Positions 28,397-38,311 are shown, counted from the first letter of the stretch. The stretch is 64,000 bases of DNA from Salinisphaera orenii subsp. halophila YIM 95161 (GCF_003732545.1 NZ_AYKF01000110.1:50286-114285); one strand, 5' to 3'. A program made the numbers and translations. The notes: a model not told the origin generated them from the sequence alone.

Positions 28397-29290
28397 ATGC
28401 CCCGAGAGATCAGCACCCTGGTGGCCGACCTGTCCTTCCTCGAATGCCCCCGCTGGCACGGGGGACGGATCTGGTTCGTGGACTTCTACACCCATCGGGT
28501 GTTCTCCGCGGCCGAGGATGGCGGCGACCTGCGCATCGAGGCCGACGTGCCGCAGCAGCCCTCCGGGCTCGGCTGGTTGCCGGACGGTCGGCTGCTCGTG
28601 GTCTCCATGCGCGACGCCCGCCTGCTGCGCCGCGAGGCCGACGGCCGGCTGGTCACGCACGCCGATCTGGGCCCGCACGTCGGCGGGCACCCGAACGACA
28701 TGGTGGTCGATGCCCAGGGCCGCGCCTACGTCGGCAATTTCGGCTTCGACCTGATGGCCGGCGCCCCGATCGCGCCCGCCAACCTGTTGCGCGTGGATCC
28801 GGACGGCGGTGTGAGCCGGGTCGCCGACGACCTGTGGTTCCCCAACGGCAGCGTGCTGACCGACGACGGCGCCCTGCTGGTTAACGAGACGTTCGGGAAC
28901 CGCGTGTCCGCATTCGACGTCGCGGCCGATGGCTCGCTGTCGAACCGGCGCGACTGGGCCGCCTTCGGCGATCCGCCCGCCGCGCGTGACCTGGCCACGG
29001 CGCTCGGCGAACTCGCGCTCGCCCCGGACGGCTGCGGCCTGGACGCCGAGGGCGCGCTGTGGATCGCCGACGCCCTGGGCGAGCGGCTGTTCCGGGTCCG
29101 CGAAGGCGGCGAGATCCTGGAGGAGATCCCGACCGGCACCGGCGTGTTCGCCTGCATGCTCGGTGGCGCGGACGGCCGGACCCTGTTCGCCTGTCTGGCG
29201 CCGGACTTCGACGAGCACGCCCGCAGCGCCGCCCGCGAGGCCACCCTGGCGGCGATACGGGTCGATGTGCCGCACGCCGGGCGGCCCTGA
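28397..29290 (+). CDS. SMP-30/gluconolactonase family protein
   Basis: A 297-residue six-bladed beta-propeller lactonase of the SMP-30/gluconolactonase/LRE family, which hydrolyses sugar or related lactones using a divalent metal. Expected metal ligands are seen as Glu in LECPRW, Asn in LWFPNGSVLTDDG, and Asp in LWIADALGERLF. GGAG lies 8 bases before the ATG. A TTGACA at 28313-28318 upstream lacks a well-placed -10. The gene stands alone, so the natural lactone is unknown. Confidence 0.88.
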   Translation: MPREISTLVADLSFLECPRWHGGRIWFVDFYTHRVFSAAEDGGDLRIEADVPQQPSGLGWLPDGRLLVVSMRDARLLRREADGRLVTHADLGPHVGGHPNDMVVDAQGRAYVGNFGFDLMAGAPIAPANLLRVDPDGGVSRVADDLWFPNGSVLTDDGALLVNETFGNRVSAFDVAADGSLSNRRDWAAFGDPPAARDLATALGELALAPDGCGLDAEGALWIADALGERLFRVREGGEILEEIPTGTGVFACMLGGADGRTLFACLAPDFDEHARSAAREATLAAIRVDVPHAGRP

Positions 29291-29545
29291 GGCGAATCCC
29301 GTTCGCTCGCCGGCAGAGCGTCCGGTGGATCGGCTCGCAACGGATCCGGGCCGCTCGCCGCGGATCGTCGTCGCAGCGGCACTCGGCCCCGCGGCGGCGC
29401 GGGCATCGATGCGCCTTCGTCGAGCCGGTACCGGTCCACAGGTCGGCGGCGCGCCCGGCACGCCGCACGTCGCCCGGCCGCCGCGGCGGGCCACGCCTGC
29501 CGCCGCCGTGACAGGCACCCGGGCCGCGCTTGGCGGTCGCGCGCC

Positions 29546-29761
29546 GTGAACCCGCAGGATCTGGACAAGCTGGTCACGCGCACGATGCCGTTCGGCAAGT
29601 ACGCGGGCCGGCTGCTGGCCGATCTGCCGGGGCCGTATCTGCACTGGTTCGCCCGCGAGGGCTTTCCCGACGGCGAGCTCGGGCGCCTGCTCGCGCTCAT
29701 GCACCACATCGACCACAACGGGCTCAAGCCGCTGCTCGACCCGCTGCGTGGCCCGCGCTGA
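29546..29761 (+). CDS. DUF3820 family protein
   Basis: A 71-residue protein with the DUF3820 pattern TRTMPFGKYAGRLLADLPGPYLHWFAREGFPDGELGRLL. The family is small, cytoplasmic and of unknown function. The start is a GTG at 29546; no better start fits the conserved N-terminus. It lies 72 bases upstream of the peptide deformylase gene and may be cotranscribed with it. Confidence 0.83.
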   Translation: MNPQDLDKLVTRTMPFGKYAGRLLADLPGPYLHWFAREGFPDGELGRLLALMHHIDHNGLKPLLDPLRGPR

Positions 29762-29833
29762 CCGCGATCGCCTGCCGGGGCCGGGCGCGGCCGGTTATCC
29801 TGCGTGTTTTCGCCTGCAAGGAGTCGCATCGTC

Positions 29834-30370
29834 ATGGCGATACGCAAGATCGCCCGCATGGGCCAGCCGGTGCTGCGCCAGGTCACCGCGCCGGTCGCCG
29901 ACCCCGCCGAGCCGGAGATCCAGCGCCTGATCGCGGACATGAAGGACACGCTCGCCGATGCCGAGGGCGTGGGTCTGGCCGCACCGCAGGTGTATGTCGC
30001 CCGGGCGGTGATGATGTTCTTCGTTCCGCCCGCGCGCACCGTCAGCGGCGAGGCCGACGACGGCGTGCCGCTCACGGTGCTAATCAACCCGGAGATCGAG
30101 GTGCTCGACGACGAAGTCGTGGGCGATTGGGAAGGCTGTCTGTCGATTCCGGGCCTGCAGGGCTACGTGCCGCGCGCCCGGCGCATCCGCTACCGCGGGC
30201 TGGACGACACCGGCGCGCCGATCGAACGCGAGGCCACGGATTTTCACGCCCGCGTCGTGCAGCACGAATACGACCATCTGCAGGGCATTCTCTACCCCGA
30301 GCGCATGACCGACATGACCCGCCTGGGCTTCACCGAGGAACTGCGCCGCCATCCGCCCGTTCACGACTAG
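29834..30370 (+). CDS. def: Peptide deformylase
   Basis: The enzyme removes the formyl group from nascent N-terminal methionine using a bound metal. The 178-residue protein shows all three motifs: GVGLAAPQ, EGCLSIPG with the Cys ligand, and HEYDHLQG with the two His ligands and catalytic Glu. I use the internal ATG giving MAIRKIARMGQPVL. It is not next to fmt, the usual partner, so it may be one of two or more def copies; it has a longer C-terminus than some housekeeping forms. Confidence 0.95.
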   Translation: MAIRKIARMGQPVLRQVTAPVADPAEPEIQRLIADMKDTLADAEGVGLAAPQVYVARAVMMFFVPPARTVSGEADDGVPLTVLINPEIEVLDDEVVGDWEGCLSIPGLQGYVPRARRIRYRGLDDTGAPIEREATDFHARVVQHEYDHLQGILYPERMTDMTRLGFTEELRRHPPVHD

Positions 30371-31395
30371 CGGCTGCGGACGCTTCACGCGAGCCCGCAC
30401 CACGGCGCCTGGCCCGCGTCGGGTTGGGCCGCCCATGAACGATCGACCCGGGGCGCGCTGCGGCGTTGCCCGTCTGGATCGGGGCGCGCCATGATCGGCG
30501 ACTCGTGCCTTGCCGCACACGATGTGCGGCCTTAAACACGGCAGGCCCTGGTCGAGCGCCATCGCCGGCGGCACGGCGCGCGCTGCGCCGATCCGGCCGG
30601 TCGATTTTGCCAAGAGGTGAGCCCGTACGGCGCGACTCACGCCTTGCTTCCAGCCCCGCCCGGGCCTGCATCGCCACGCGGCGGTATCGCCCGCGCACGT
30701 TGCGCCGCGGTCGATACCCCGCCTCGACCGCGTCGATGCGAATCCGCCGAGTCGGGCCACGACGGTCGACGCGCCGTTGCAGGCCAGCCGCGCCGACGTC
30801 ACCGGTCGCCGGGCCGGTCCGTCCGTCGGGCTCGGCCGGTTGCGTCGAGCCTCAACCACATCCCGCGCTCGAACGCCGGCGACTTGCTCTCTCTGCGACC
30901 ATGCAGTGCATGCGCAGCGGCCGCCGCCGCCGGCCGTAGCGATGCGCTTGCGGGTGTCAGCCGCGGGCGCTGTGGATGCTGCCGATGGGTTCGAGTCGGA
31001 CCGGGGCTGGCGCCGGGTCCGGCGTGCACCCGAGACCGCCGCGGCACACGACCTCGCGGCGGGTGTCAGCCGTCATGCGCCGTGTCCGCGCGCCAGACGG
31101 CCCGACCGCGACGGGCGCCGCGGCCTGGGGCGGCGATCCTCGCCTCGCGCGGGTCGATGCGCTGACCGACCGGCGAGGCCCGTTGACAGCCGTCGCGGTT
31201 GGTCAATATCTTGCATGGAAAGTATAACTACCATTCGTCCGGCGTGTACCGGTGATCCGCGAGGGAGGACACGCACCATGCCAACGCAACGCGCTTCAGC
31301 GACAGGGCGGCCTGCACATCGCGTGCCGGTGGCTCGGGCCGCGGGCCTCGCCCTGTCGCCGTCACGTCTCGACATCACCGCCCCCGGGAGCCGCC
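30371..31395. other. Gene-poor 1-kb gap
   Basis: About one kilobase separates def from the permease gene with no protein I can support on either strand. The readings present are Arg/Pro/Ala-rich and lack family motifs. The right end has lower GC and a TTGACA at 31183-31188, with a weak TATCTT at 31207-31212 (18-base spacing). That could be a promoter for the permease-nitrilase pair with a long leader. Confidence 0.4.
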
Positions 31396-32745
31396 ATGAC
31401 CACTGAATCCGCCGCCAACCCCGGCCTCAAACGCACGCTGACGCTGTCCTCGGTGGTGATTCTGGGCGTGGCCTGGGTCACGCCGCTGATCGCGCTGGCG
31501 ACCATCGGCATCATCATCCAGCTGTCCAACGGCACCGCGCCCACGGCCTATCTGATCACGCTGCTGGCGATGGTATGCACGGCCTGGAGCTATGGGCGCA
31601 TGGCCTCGGTGCACTATCAGAGTGCGGGCTCGGCCTATACCTATGTCGGCGAGGAAATGGGCCCGCGGCTGGGCTTTCTCACCGGCTGGTTGATCCTGCT
31701 GGACTATTTCTTCATCCCGCTGGTCGTATGGCTGATCGGCGCGGCCTATCTGTCGGCCCAGTTTCCGATCATCCCGATGGGTGCCTGGATCGTCGCCTTC
31801 ATCGTGCCCACGACGCTGCTCAACATCATCGGTATCCAGGTCACGGCGCGTGCGAACTATCTGCTGGTGGCCTTCCAGCTGCTGGTGATCGCGATCTTCG
31901 TGGCCCTGAGCCTGGGCTATTTCGCAAGCCATGACACCGGCAGCACGCTGCTCTCGCCGTTCGCCAACGATACGACCACGATCGCCGCACTCGCCACGGC
32001 CGCGGCGGTGGCGGCCTACTCGTTCATCGGCTTCGACGGGCTGACGCTGCTCACGGAAGAAACGATCGACCCCAAACGCACCATCCCGCGCGCGATGCTG
32101 ATCGTGGTGGTGTTCTTCGGCGTGCTGTTCGTGGGCGTTTCATGGACCGCGCAGCTGATCCATCCCGGCGTCGAGTTCGACAACGTGGATTCCGCCGCGC
32201 TGGAGCTGGCGCGCATGGTCGGCGGCAACCTGTTCAATGCCGTCGTGCTGGCCGGGCTGATCGTCGGCCAGTTCGCCTGTGGCCTGGCGATTCAGGCGGG
32301 CGCCTCGCGGCTGCTGTTCACCATGGGCCGGGACGGCACGCTGCCGAGCCGGCTGGCCTATGTCTCGCCCAAGTACCGTACGCCGGTGGTCAGCATCGTG
32401 CTGATCGGCCTGACGGGGCTGGTCGGGCTGTTCGTGGATGTGACCACTTCGGCCTCGTTCATCAACTTCGGCGCGTTCAGTGCCTTCACGCTGGTCAATC
32501 TGAGTGCGATCGTGCATTACTGGCGGCATCGGCCGAGCCAGGGCATCGGCGCGATCCTCGGCTGGATCGTGGTCCCGCTGGCGGGCGTGCTCATCGACGG
32601 CTATCTGCTGCTGAGCCTGGGCGCGGATGCGCGCATCATCGGCAGCATCTGGCTGGCGCTGGGCGTGCTCTGGCTGGCCGTGCTGACGCGCGGCTTTCGC
32701 CAGCCGCCGCCCAAGCTGGCGCTGGACAGCGAAAAACCGGACTGA
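31396..32745 (+). CDS. APC-family amino acid/polyamine permease (PuuP-like)
   Basis: The 449-residue integral membrane protein has about twelve hydrophobic segments and APC superfamily landmarks: VAWVTPLIALATIG, SAGSAYTYVGEEMGP, FIGFDGLTLLTEET and QAGASRLLFTMGRDG. The closest family I recognise is the putrescine importer PuuP group, but the substrate is not proved by sequence. The ATG at 31396 follows a GGGAG. A nitrilase-family amidohydrolase gene follows after 72 bases, suggesting import and breakdown of an amide or carbamoyl-amine. Confidence 0.87.
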   Translation: MTTESAANPGLKRTLTLSSVVILGVAWVTPLIALATIGIIIQLSNGTAPTAYLITLLAMVCTAWSYGRMASVHYQSAGSAYTYVGEEMGPRLGFLTGWLILLDYFFIPLVVWLIGAAYLSAQFPIIPMGAWIVAFIVPTTLLNIIGIQVTARANYLLVAFQLLVIAIFVALSLGYFASHDTGSTLLSPFANDTTTIAALATAAAVAAYSFIGFDGLTLLTEETIDPKRTIPRAMLIVVVFFGVLFVGVSWTAQLIHPGVEFDNVDSAALELARMVGGNLFNAVVLAGLIVGQFACGLAIQAGASRLLFTMGRDGTLPSRLAYVSPKYRTPVVSIVLIGLTGLVGLFVDVTTSASFINFGAFSAFTLVNLSAIVHYWRHRPSQGIGAILGWIVVPLAGVLIDGYLLLSLGADARIIGSIWLALGVLWLAVLTRGFRQPPPKLALDSEKPD

Positions 32746-32817
32746 TCCGACCGACGAAGCGCTCGGGCCGCCGCGCCCGAGCCTTCGTCTCCCGTGCCAC
32801 ACCGGAGAGCATCGATC

Positions 32818-33600
32818 ATGGCGCAACAGGAACTCACGGTAGCGCTGGCCCAGCTCAAGCCCGCGCTGCGCGATCCGCAGGCCAACGTCGCCCGGATGCA
32901 GGCTGTCATCGCCGCGCATCCGGCGGCCGATCTGGTGGTCTTTCCGGAGCTGTTCTGGGGCGGCTACACCACGACCGACCTCGAGGCGCTGGTCTGCGAC
33001 GTGCACGGCGAGCTGTTCGCCGCGCTGGCCGAGCGCGCGGCGCATCATCGCACCGCCGTGCTGTTCGGCGCGGCCGAGGCGGTGGACGGCGGTTTCGCGA
33101 ACGCCGCGTTTTTCATCGATCGCGACGGCCGCCCGGGCGGGGTCTATCGCAAGGCCCAGCTGTTCGGCGACGAGAGCGCGGGCTTCGTGCCCGGCGACGC
33201 ACTGCGGCTGGTGTCCGTCGGCGGCCACCGGCTGGGCGTGATGATCTGTTTCGACGTGGAGTTTCCGGAAGTCGCCCGGGCGCTGGCGCGGGCCGGCGCC
33301 GATGCGCTGGTCACGATCTCGGCGAACATGACGCCGTTCGGCTTCGATCATCACCTGTTCGCGACCGCCCGCGCGGTGGAGAACGGCCTGCCGCATGTCT
33401 ATGTCAACCAGGTGGGCGAGGGCGAGCGCTTCACCTTCACCGGCGGCTCGATGGCGGTGTCGGTCGACGGCGAGCTCAGCGCCGAGGCCGGCGGGCAGGC
33501 CGAAGGGGTGACCGTGGCACGCCTCGCCCCGGCGGTGCCCAGCCGCGTGCGCCCGGACTATCTCGCCCTGCACCGCGACCCGCCGCCGGTGAGCGGCTGA
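32818..33600 (+). CDS. Carbon-nitrogen hydrolase (nitrilase superfamily)
   Basis: The 260-residue protein carries the catalytic triad of the nitrilase superfamily: Glu in LVVFPELFWGGY, Lys in YRKAQLFGDE, and Cys in GVMICFDVEFPE. This makes it an amidase, nitrilase or carbamoyl-amine hydrolase. Polyamine-pathway members (N-carbamoylputrescine amidase-like) or omega-amidase types are both possible. It follows the PuuP-like permease gene and probably shares its transcript. I use the ATG before AQQELTVAL. Confidence 0.88.
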   Translation: MAQQELTVALAQLKPALRDPQANVARMQAVIAAHPAADLVVFPELFWGGYTTTDLEALVCDVHGELFAALAERAAHHRTAVLFGAAEAVDGGFANAAFFIDRDGRPGGVYRKAQLFGDESAGFVPGDALRLVSVGGHRLGVMICFDVEFPEVARALARAGADALVTISANMTPFGFDHHLFATARAVENGLPHVYVNQVGEGERFTFTGGSMAVSVDGELSAEAGGQAEGVTVARLAPAVPSRVRPDYLALHRDPPPVSG

Positions 33601-33881
33601 GGCGCGGCCGAGGCCGTCGGGCCGCGAGTCGGCCGGCGCGAAGGCGAATCGCGGCGCGCCGGATCACGGCTTCGTCCGGCGGCGGTTCCGGCACGCCAGG
33701 CTCTGGCAAGCGGGAGCGCAGACGGCCGTGCCGGTTGCCGCCGGCCAACCGATCGGGTCTCGAGCATCCGCCCTGCGCTGCCGTTCGGCGCCCAATATCC
33801 GCCGGTGCGGTGCGTTCCGGCGTATTATCCGGCCTGGTTATCTGGCCTGGCCTTCACCTGCCTTGGAGCGTGGTCCCCGCG

Positions 33882-34313
33882 ATGCATCCCTGCCTGAGCT
33901 GTGGTGCCTGCTGCGCCCTGTACCGCGTCGCCTTCCACTGGCTGGAGGCGGCGCCGGAATACGGCGGCCGCGTGCCGGCCGCGCTCACCGAGCCGCTCGA
34001 CGGCCATCGGCTGGTGATGAAAGGCACCAAGCATCGGCCCGCGCGCTGCGTGGCTCTGGAGGCCGACATCGGTCGTCACGCCCGCTGCACCATCCATGCG
34101 GACCGCCCCGGCGTCTGCCGCGAGGTGGCGCCATCGTGGGAGTTCGGCGCCGTCAGCCCACAGTGCGACCGGGCCCGCCTCGCCCACGGACTGCCCGCGC
34201 TCACCCCCGCCGACTGGACGCGGCCGGTGCTGCCCGCCACGGCGATGACCGTGCACGCCGGTTCAAACGACGACGACCCGCCGCCGCTGCCCGCGGCGCC
34301 GGCAGCGGCCTGA
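33882..34313 (+). CDS. YkgJ family cysteine-cluster protein
   Basis: A 143-residue protein with the YkgJ cluster: MHPCLSCGACCALYR at the N-terminus and RCTIHADRPGVCREV further on. The conserved cysteines are thought to bind zinc or an Fe-S cluster. Function in the family is unknown. The last 25 residues are Ala/Pro/Asp-rich. The ATG is fixed by the Cys motif beginning at residue 4. Confidence 0.87.
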   Translation: MHPCLSCGACCALYRVAFHWLEAAPEYGGRVPAALTEPLDGHRLVMKGTKHRPARCVALEADIGRHARCTIHADRPGVCREVAPSWEFGAVSPQCDRARLAHGLPALTPADWTRPVLPATAMTVHAGSNDDDPPPLPAAPAAA

Positions 34314-34472
34314 GACCGCCGACAGTCGAACCGGGACCGCGGCGCGATCTTGTCCACCGAGCGGCGGGGTAAGCGGGCGTCGTCGCGCCGGCGGCCGTGC
34401 GCGACGCCCGGACTCGTCAGCCGTGACGCGAGCACGTAGGCTGGCCGCACGGCCTCCCACACCGAGTGAACC

Positions 34473-34955
34473 ATGGTTTGTCGCATTGCGTTTCTGTTCG
34501 TGCTGCTGTTCGCCGGCGCCGGCGCCCACGCGGGTGATGCGTCCGACGTCGACGGGCTGATCGTCGAGTCCAGCCCCCACGACGTGGCCACCACGGTCGA
34601 GCGCTTCCAGCGCGTGGCCCGGGCCAACGGATTGACGGTCTTCGATACCGTCGATCACGCCGAGGGCGCGACCCAGGCCGGCATGGATCTGGCGCCGACC
34701 ACGCTGGTGATCTTCGGCAACCCGAAGGCCGGCACGCCGTTGATGCAGTGCGGCCGGACCATGGGTATCGATCTGCCCGCCAAGGCCCTGATCTGGGCCG
34801 ACGACGGTGAAACCCGGCTGGCCTACAACGACATCGAGTATCTGGCCGAACGCCACGACATCGGCGACTGCAAGGCGGTACCCAAGGTCGGCGCCATGCT
34901 CGACAAGCTGGCGACGAAGACGATCTCGGAAGACGCGCTCGACGGCGGGGACTGA
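34473..34955 (+). CDS. DUF302 domain exported protein
   Basis: The 160-residue protein starts with a signal peptide (VCRIAFLFVLLFAGAGAHAG) and continues with a DUF302 domain (VATTVERFQRVARANGLTVF, TTLVIFGNPKAGTPLMQC, AKALIWADDGETRLAYND). DUF302 proteins are small alpha/beta proteins of unknown role, found in periplasm or cytosol. The gene is alone between YkgJ and a small membrane protein on the opposite strand. Confidence 0.85.
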   Translation: MVCRIAFLFVLLFAGAGAHAGDASDVDGLIVESSPHDVATTVERFQRVARANGLTVFDTVDHAEGATQAGMDLAPTTLVIFGNPKAGTPLMQCGRTMGIDLPAKALIWADDGETRLAYNDIEYLAERHDIGDCKAVPKVGAMLDKLATKTISEDALDGGD

Positions 34956-35021
34956 GCCCGCCGCGATCGCGCGGTAGACAAGGCGGCCGCCGATACGGCC
35001 CTGCGGCCCGCCGGCGCCCGA

Positions 35022-35192
35022 TCACTCCGACGGCGGCTCGGCCGCGGACTGTACCGCCGGCGTGTGCACCGGGCCCGGCAGCCACTGCAGCGCGAGCAGG
35101 CCCAGTAGCGTCAGGCCGCCCGCGACGACCGCGGTCGCGATCAGGCGGCGCCGGGGTATTCGGCCGGTCGAATGGCGGTCGTCGTCTGGCAT
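35022..35192 (-). CDS. Small single-span membrane protein
   Basis: A 56-residue predicted protein: a hydrophilic, basic N-terminus (PDDDRHSTGRIPRRR), one membrane helix (LIATAVVAGGLTLLGLLALQWL) and a short polar tail. The ATG at 35192 has a GGAG 7 bases upstream; a longer upstream start is less likely. I do not recognise a family. Coding status rests on the start site and hydrophobic pattern. Confidence 0.5.
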   Translation of the reverse strand: MPDDDRHSTGRIPRRRLIATAVVAGGLTLLGLLALQWLPGPVHTPAVQSAAEPPSE

Positions 35193-35429
35193 GAAGGCTC
35201 CGGCGTCGGGTGCTGGACGGACACCTGTCCTGCCAAGCAAGGGCTGTGCCTGCTTTTTTGTCAGTGATGCCGGGGCCGCCCGGCGGTGTGTCGTTCAGAC
35301 GATTCGAACGAGATTGCCGAAAGCGCTCGCTTTTCGAGCCCGGGCCCCGCCGGTAGCGTAGGCGCGGTCATCAACGCCGTGCCGCCGGGCGCCATCGCCG
35401 GGCCGGCGCGGCCCCTGCGGAGACGAGGC

Positions 35430-36362
35430 ATGGCCGAACCCAGCGCTGGCTTGCACCATATCACCGCGATCTGCGGCGATCCGGCCGAGAACGTGGCTTT
35501 CTACACGCGTGTGCTCGGCATGCGCTTCATCAAGAAGACCGTCAATTTCGACGATCCGGGCACTTATCATCTGTACTACGGCGACGCCATCGGCTCGCCC
35601 GGGACGGCGCTGACGTTCTTTCCCTTCGCGGGGGCCCCGGCCGGGCGCCACGGCGCCGGTGCCCCGGTGGAGATCGGCCTGGCAGTGCCCCCGGACGCGC
35701 TCGCCTTCTGGGCCGAGCGCCTGGCCGAACACGACGTGGCGTTCGAGCGTGCGACCCGTTTCGATGAGCAGATGCTGACGTTCCACGATCCGCACGGCAT
35801 CGCCCTGCAGCTCGTCGGCACGGCGTCGGCCGCCGACATCGAAGGCCGGGCGGCGGCCGCGATACCGGCCGAACACGCCGTGCGCGGGTTTCACGGCGTC
35901 GGCGTGTGGACGCACGCGCTCGACGGTACCGCGATGGTGCTCGAGGAGGGACTCGGTTTCCGGCGGGTCGCCACCGCCGACGACCGCGTGCGCTTTCGGG
36001 CCGGTGACGGCCGGGCGCCCGGGGCGTTCGTCGATGTCCGTGTGGACCCGGCGCTGGCGCCGGAGCGGCAGGGGGTGGGTTCGATCCATCACATCGCCTT
36101 CCGGGCCGCCGACGACGACCACGAGATGGCGCTGCGCGACGTGCTGACGACCCACGGCCTCAACGCCACGCCGCAGATCGATCGCCAGTACTTCCACTCG
36201 GTCTATTTTCGCGAGCCGGGCGGGTCGCTGTTCGAGATCGCCACCGACGGGCCGGGGTTCACGGTGGACGAGACGGCCGAGGCCCTGGGCACGCATCTCA
36301 AGCTGCCCGAGCAGTACGAGGCCCGGCGGGCCGAGATAGAGGCCGCGTTGCCGCCGCTCTAG
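35430..36362 (+). CDS. Ring-cleaving dioxygenase, VOC superfamily (MhqO-like)
   Basis: The 310-residue protein has two glyoxalase/VOC modules. Metal ligands are expected in GLHHITAI and SIHHIAFRA (His) and in GSLFEIATDGPGF (Glu). Other matching sequences are FYTRVLGMRFIKKTVNFDDPGTYHLYYGD and DRQYFHSVYFREPGG. Homologues in Bacillus (MhqO/MhqA) are linked to hydroquinone and quinone resistance. The ATG at 35430 follows GAGACGAGG. The gene is alone, so the true aromatic substrate is unknown. Confidence 0.88.
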   Translation: MAEPSAGLHHITAICGDPAENVAFYTRVLGMRFIKKTVNFDDPGTYHLYYGDAIGSPGTALTFFPFAGAPAGRHGAGAPVEIGLAVPPDALAFWAERLAEHDVAFERATRFDEQMLTFHDPHGIALQLVGTASAADIEGRAAAAIPAEHAVRGFHGVGVWTHALDGTAMVLEEGLGFRRVATADDRVRFRAGDGRAPGAFVDVRVDPALAPERQGVGSIHHIAFRAADDDHEMALRDVLTTHGLNATPQIDRQYFHSVYFREPGGSLFEIATDGPGFTVDETAEALGTHLKLPEQYEARRAEIEAALPPL

Positions 36363-36639
36363 CCGCGGCTGCCTCGCGGCCGGCCCGCGCCCGGTCGATC
36401 GCCATCCGTGCCGGCGGGTGCGAACCCGTGTATCAACGAGTCGCGCCTCGCGCCGACCTCGGCCCGACGACGTCGGGCGGTGTGATCGAATGGGCGCGCA
36501 CGGCGGCCTGAATAGCCGACGCTCGGGCAGTGCCCTCCGGACCGGTCCAGGCGTCGACATCGGCGGCCTCGTCCGCGTGTTGCCCGCCCGCGTCGCCGGC
36601 GGGCGGTGCGCCGGGCGCCGGGTCGGATGCGCCGGTGTG

Positions 36640-37188
36640 TCAGCCCTTGTTCGCGCGTTCGACGGCCTCGACCAGCATCTGCTGGGCCTGCTCGGCGCTG
36701 CCGCGGTCGAGCACGCGAAAGTCGCGCTTTATCATCTTGTTATAGGTGACGAAGAACTGCTCGAATTCCCACATCAGGCCGGGGCGCAGATCGTCCAGGG
36801 CGTCTACGCCGGTGTAGACGCGGGACAGGTTCGCCACCGCCACGATCCGGTCGTTGCGGACCATCTCGGCCTCGCCGTCGTGGCCCTCGTCCTGTTCCGC
36901 CTGCAGCACGCCCACCAGCCGGGCCTTGACCACGGTGCCCTGCGGGATCTCGCCGTCGATCAGCAGCATGATGTCGAGCGGGTCGCCGTCCTCGGCCAGC
37001 GTGTTGGGCACGAAGCCGAACGAGAACGGAAAGGTCACGCCCTCAGGCAGTTCGAGCGCCCATTTGAACAGCCCGGTGTCATGGTCGACGTCGTATTTCT
37101 GACGACTGCCCATGGGCGTCTCGATCACCACGGTTACGCCGTCCTCGTCCTGGGGTTTCAGCTGACCGATCGCGTCCTGAAAAAGCAT
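36640..37188 (-). CDS. ppa: Inorganic pyrophosphatase family protein
   Basis: The 182-residue product fits soluble family-I inorganic pyrophosphatase, which hydrolyses PPi and pulls biosynthetic reactions forward. The family active-site signature is seen as EDGDPLDIMLL, and other conserved parts are IETPMGSRQKYDVD and PFSFGFVPNT. The sequence is somewhat diverged from E. coli Ppa (for example FFVTYNKMIKRDF near the C-terminus), so it may be the divergent bacterial subgroup. The ATG at 37188 is the natural start. Confidence 0.9.
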   Translation of the reverse strand: MLFQDAIGQLKPQDEDGVTVVIETPMGSRQKYDVDHDTGLFKWALELPEGVTFPFSFGFVPNTLAEDGDPLDIMLLIDGEIPQGTVVKARLVGVLQAEQDEGHDGEAEMVRNDRIVAVANLSRVYTGVDALDDLRPGLMWEFEQFFVTYNKMIKRDFRVLDRGSAEQAQQMLVEAVERANKG

Positions 37189-37337
37189 GAATCTCCTGTG
37201 TCAACGGTGGGCGCCCGCCGTGAGAATACGTGATTACCGAGGGCGCGCGATCGCTCCGAGCCTCCGCGCCGCCCGATACTCGGTTCGACGCGTTATGCTC
37301 GCGGCCTCGACCCCGCGGGGCGCAGCCGGAGCATGGC

Positions 37338-37787
37338 GTGCAGATATGGGTGGACGCGGACGCCTGTCCGGTCACGGTCAAGCAGATCCTGTTCAAGGCG
37401 TCCCGGCGCACCGGCATGGCCGTGACGCTGGTGGCCAACCAGCCGCTGCAGGTGCCGCGGCTGCCCCAGGTGCAGGCCATTCAGGTGCCGGGCGGGTTCG
37501 ATGTCGCGGACAACGAGATCGTGCGCCGGGTGGCCGCGGGCGATCTGGTCGTCACCGCCGACATTCCGCTGGCCGCCGAGGTCATGGACAAGGGCGCGCA
37601 TGCGCTCAACCCGCGCGGCGAGATGTACTCGGCCGACGATATCGCCGCGCGCCTGACCGTGCGCGACTTCATGGACACGCTGCGCGCCAGCGGTATCCAC
37701 GGCGGCGGCCCGTCCGCGCTCGGCGAACGCGAGCGTCAGGCGTTCGCCAATGCGCTGGATCGGTGGCTGGCGCGGGCGACCCGCTAG
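37338..37787 (+). CDS. YaiI/YqxD family protein (DUF188)
   Basis: A 149-residue protein of the DUF188 family: it begins [18 protein letters not shown] and contains [31 protein letters not shown]. The acidic residues suggest a PIN-like nuclease fold, but no activity is established. The start is a GTG at 37338 with GGAG upstream; no in-frame ATG fits the conserved start. Confidence 0.9.
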   Translation: MQIWVDADACPVTVKQILFKASRRTGMAVTLVANQPLQVPRLPQVQAIQVPGGFDVADNEIVRRVAAGDLVVTADIPLAAEVMDKGAHALNPRGEMYSADDIAARLTVRDFMDTLRASGIHGGGPSALGERERQAFANALDRWLARATR

Positions 37788-38107
37788 CGGGCCGGCGCCG
37801 AGTCGGGCGCAAATCGCGCACCGACGCGCCGTTTCTCCCAACGATGGTGTCGTCGCCATACGGACGGCTGCCGGCGCCGCAGGCGCGCGCGCCGATCGCC
37901 GGTCGGCGGCGCCAACATCGTGTTCACGATCACTTTTATTGCTTCAAGCAATGTGTGGCCAGGCCGCAAAAGGCGCATTCCGGGCGCGGAGCCGACTGAT
38001 TTTCCGGATGAAATCCGGGCGCGTTATTCGTGCATTGCGGCCGTGACGCCTATACTGATCGCGCAGGAAACTGCATCAATCAAAACGGTTAACACCAAGA
38101 GTAAAGT
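37788..38107. other. Leader and promoter region of the cold shock gene
   Basis: No gene is visible. The last 160 bases are lower in GC and include small hairpins, ATTGCTT/AAGCAAT near 37937 and a CCGGAT/ATCCGG pair near 38004. A TATACT -10-like hexamer lies at 38051-38056 with only a weak -35. A leader of about 45-50 bases to the ATG at 38108 would follow, which may contribute to cold control. Confidence 0.4.
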
Positions 38108-38311
38108 ATGGCCAAAGGCACAGTGAAGTGGTTCAGCTCGGAGAAAGGCTTCGGCTTTATCGCTCCTGAAGACGGCAGCAAGGATCTCTTCGTTCACCAT
38201 TCGGAGATCAAGATGAGCGGCTTTGCCAGTCTCGAAGACGGGCAGGCTGTCGAGTTTGAAGTAGGCGAGGGCAAGAAAGGGCCCTGCGCCAATAGCGTCG
38301 TTCCGCTTTAA
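38108..38311 (+). CDS. Cold shock protein (CspA family)
   Basis: A 67-residue nucleic-acid chaperone with the RNA-binding motifs KGFGFI (RNP1) and LFVHHS (RNP2) on the single cold-shock domain. It begins [23 protein letters not shown]. The C-terminus ends CANSVVPL rather than the commoner A-x-N-V family ending, but length and fold fit. A strong terminator follows 11 bases after the stop, so it is monocistronic. Confidence 0.95.
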   Translation: MAKGTVKWFSSEKGFGFIAPEDGSKDLFVHHSEIKMSGFASLEDGQAVEFEVGEGKKGPCANSVVPL

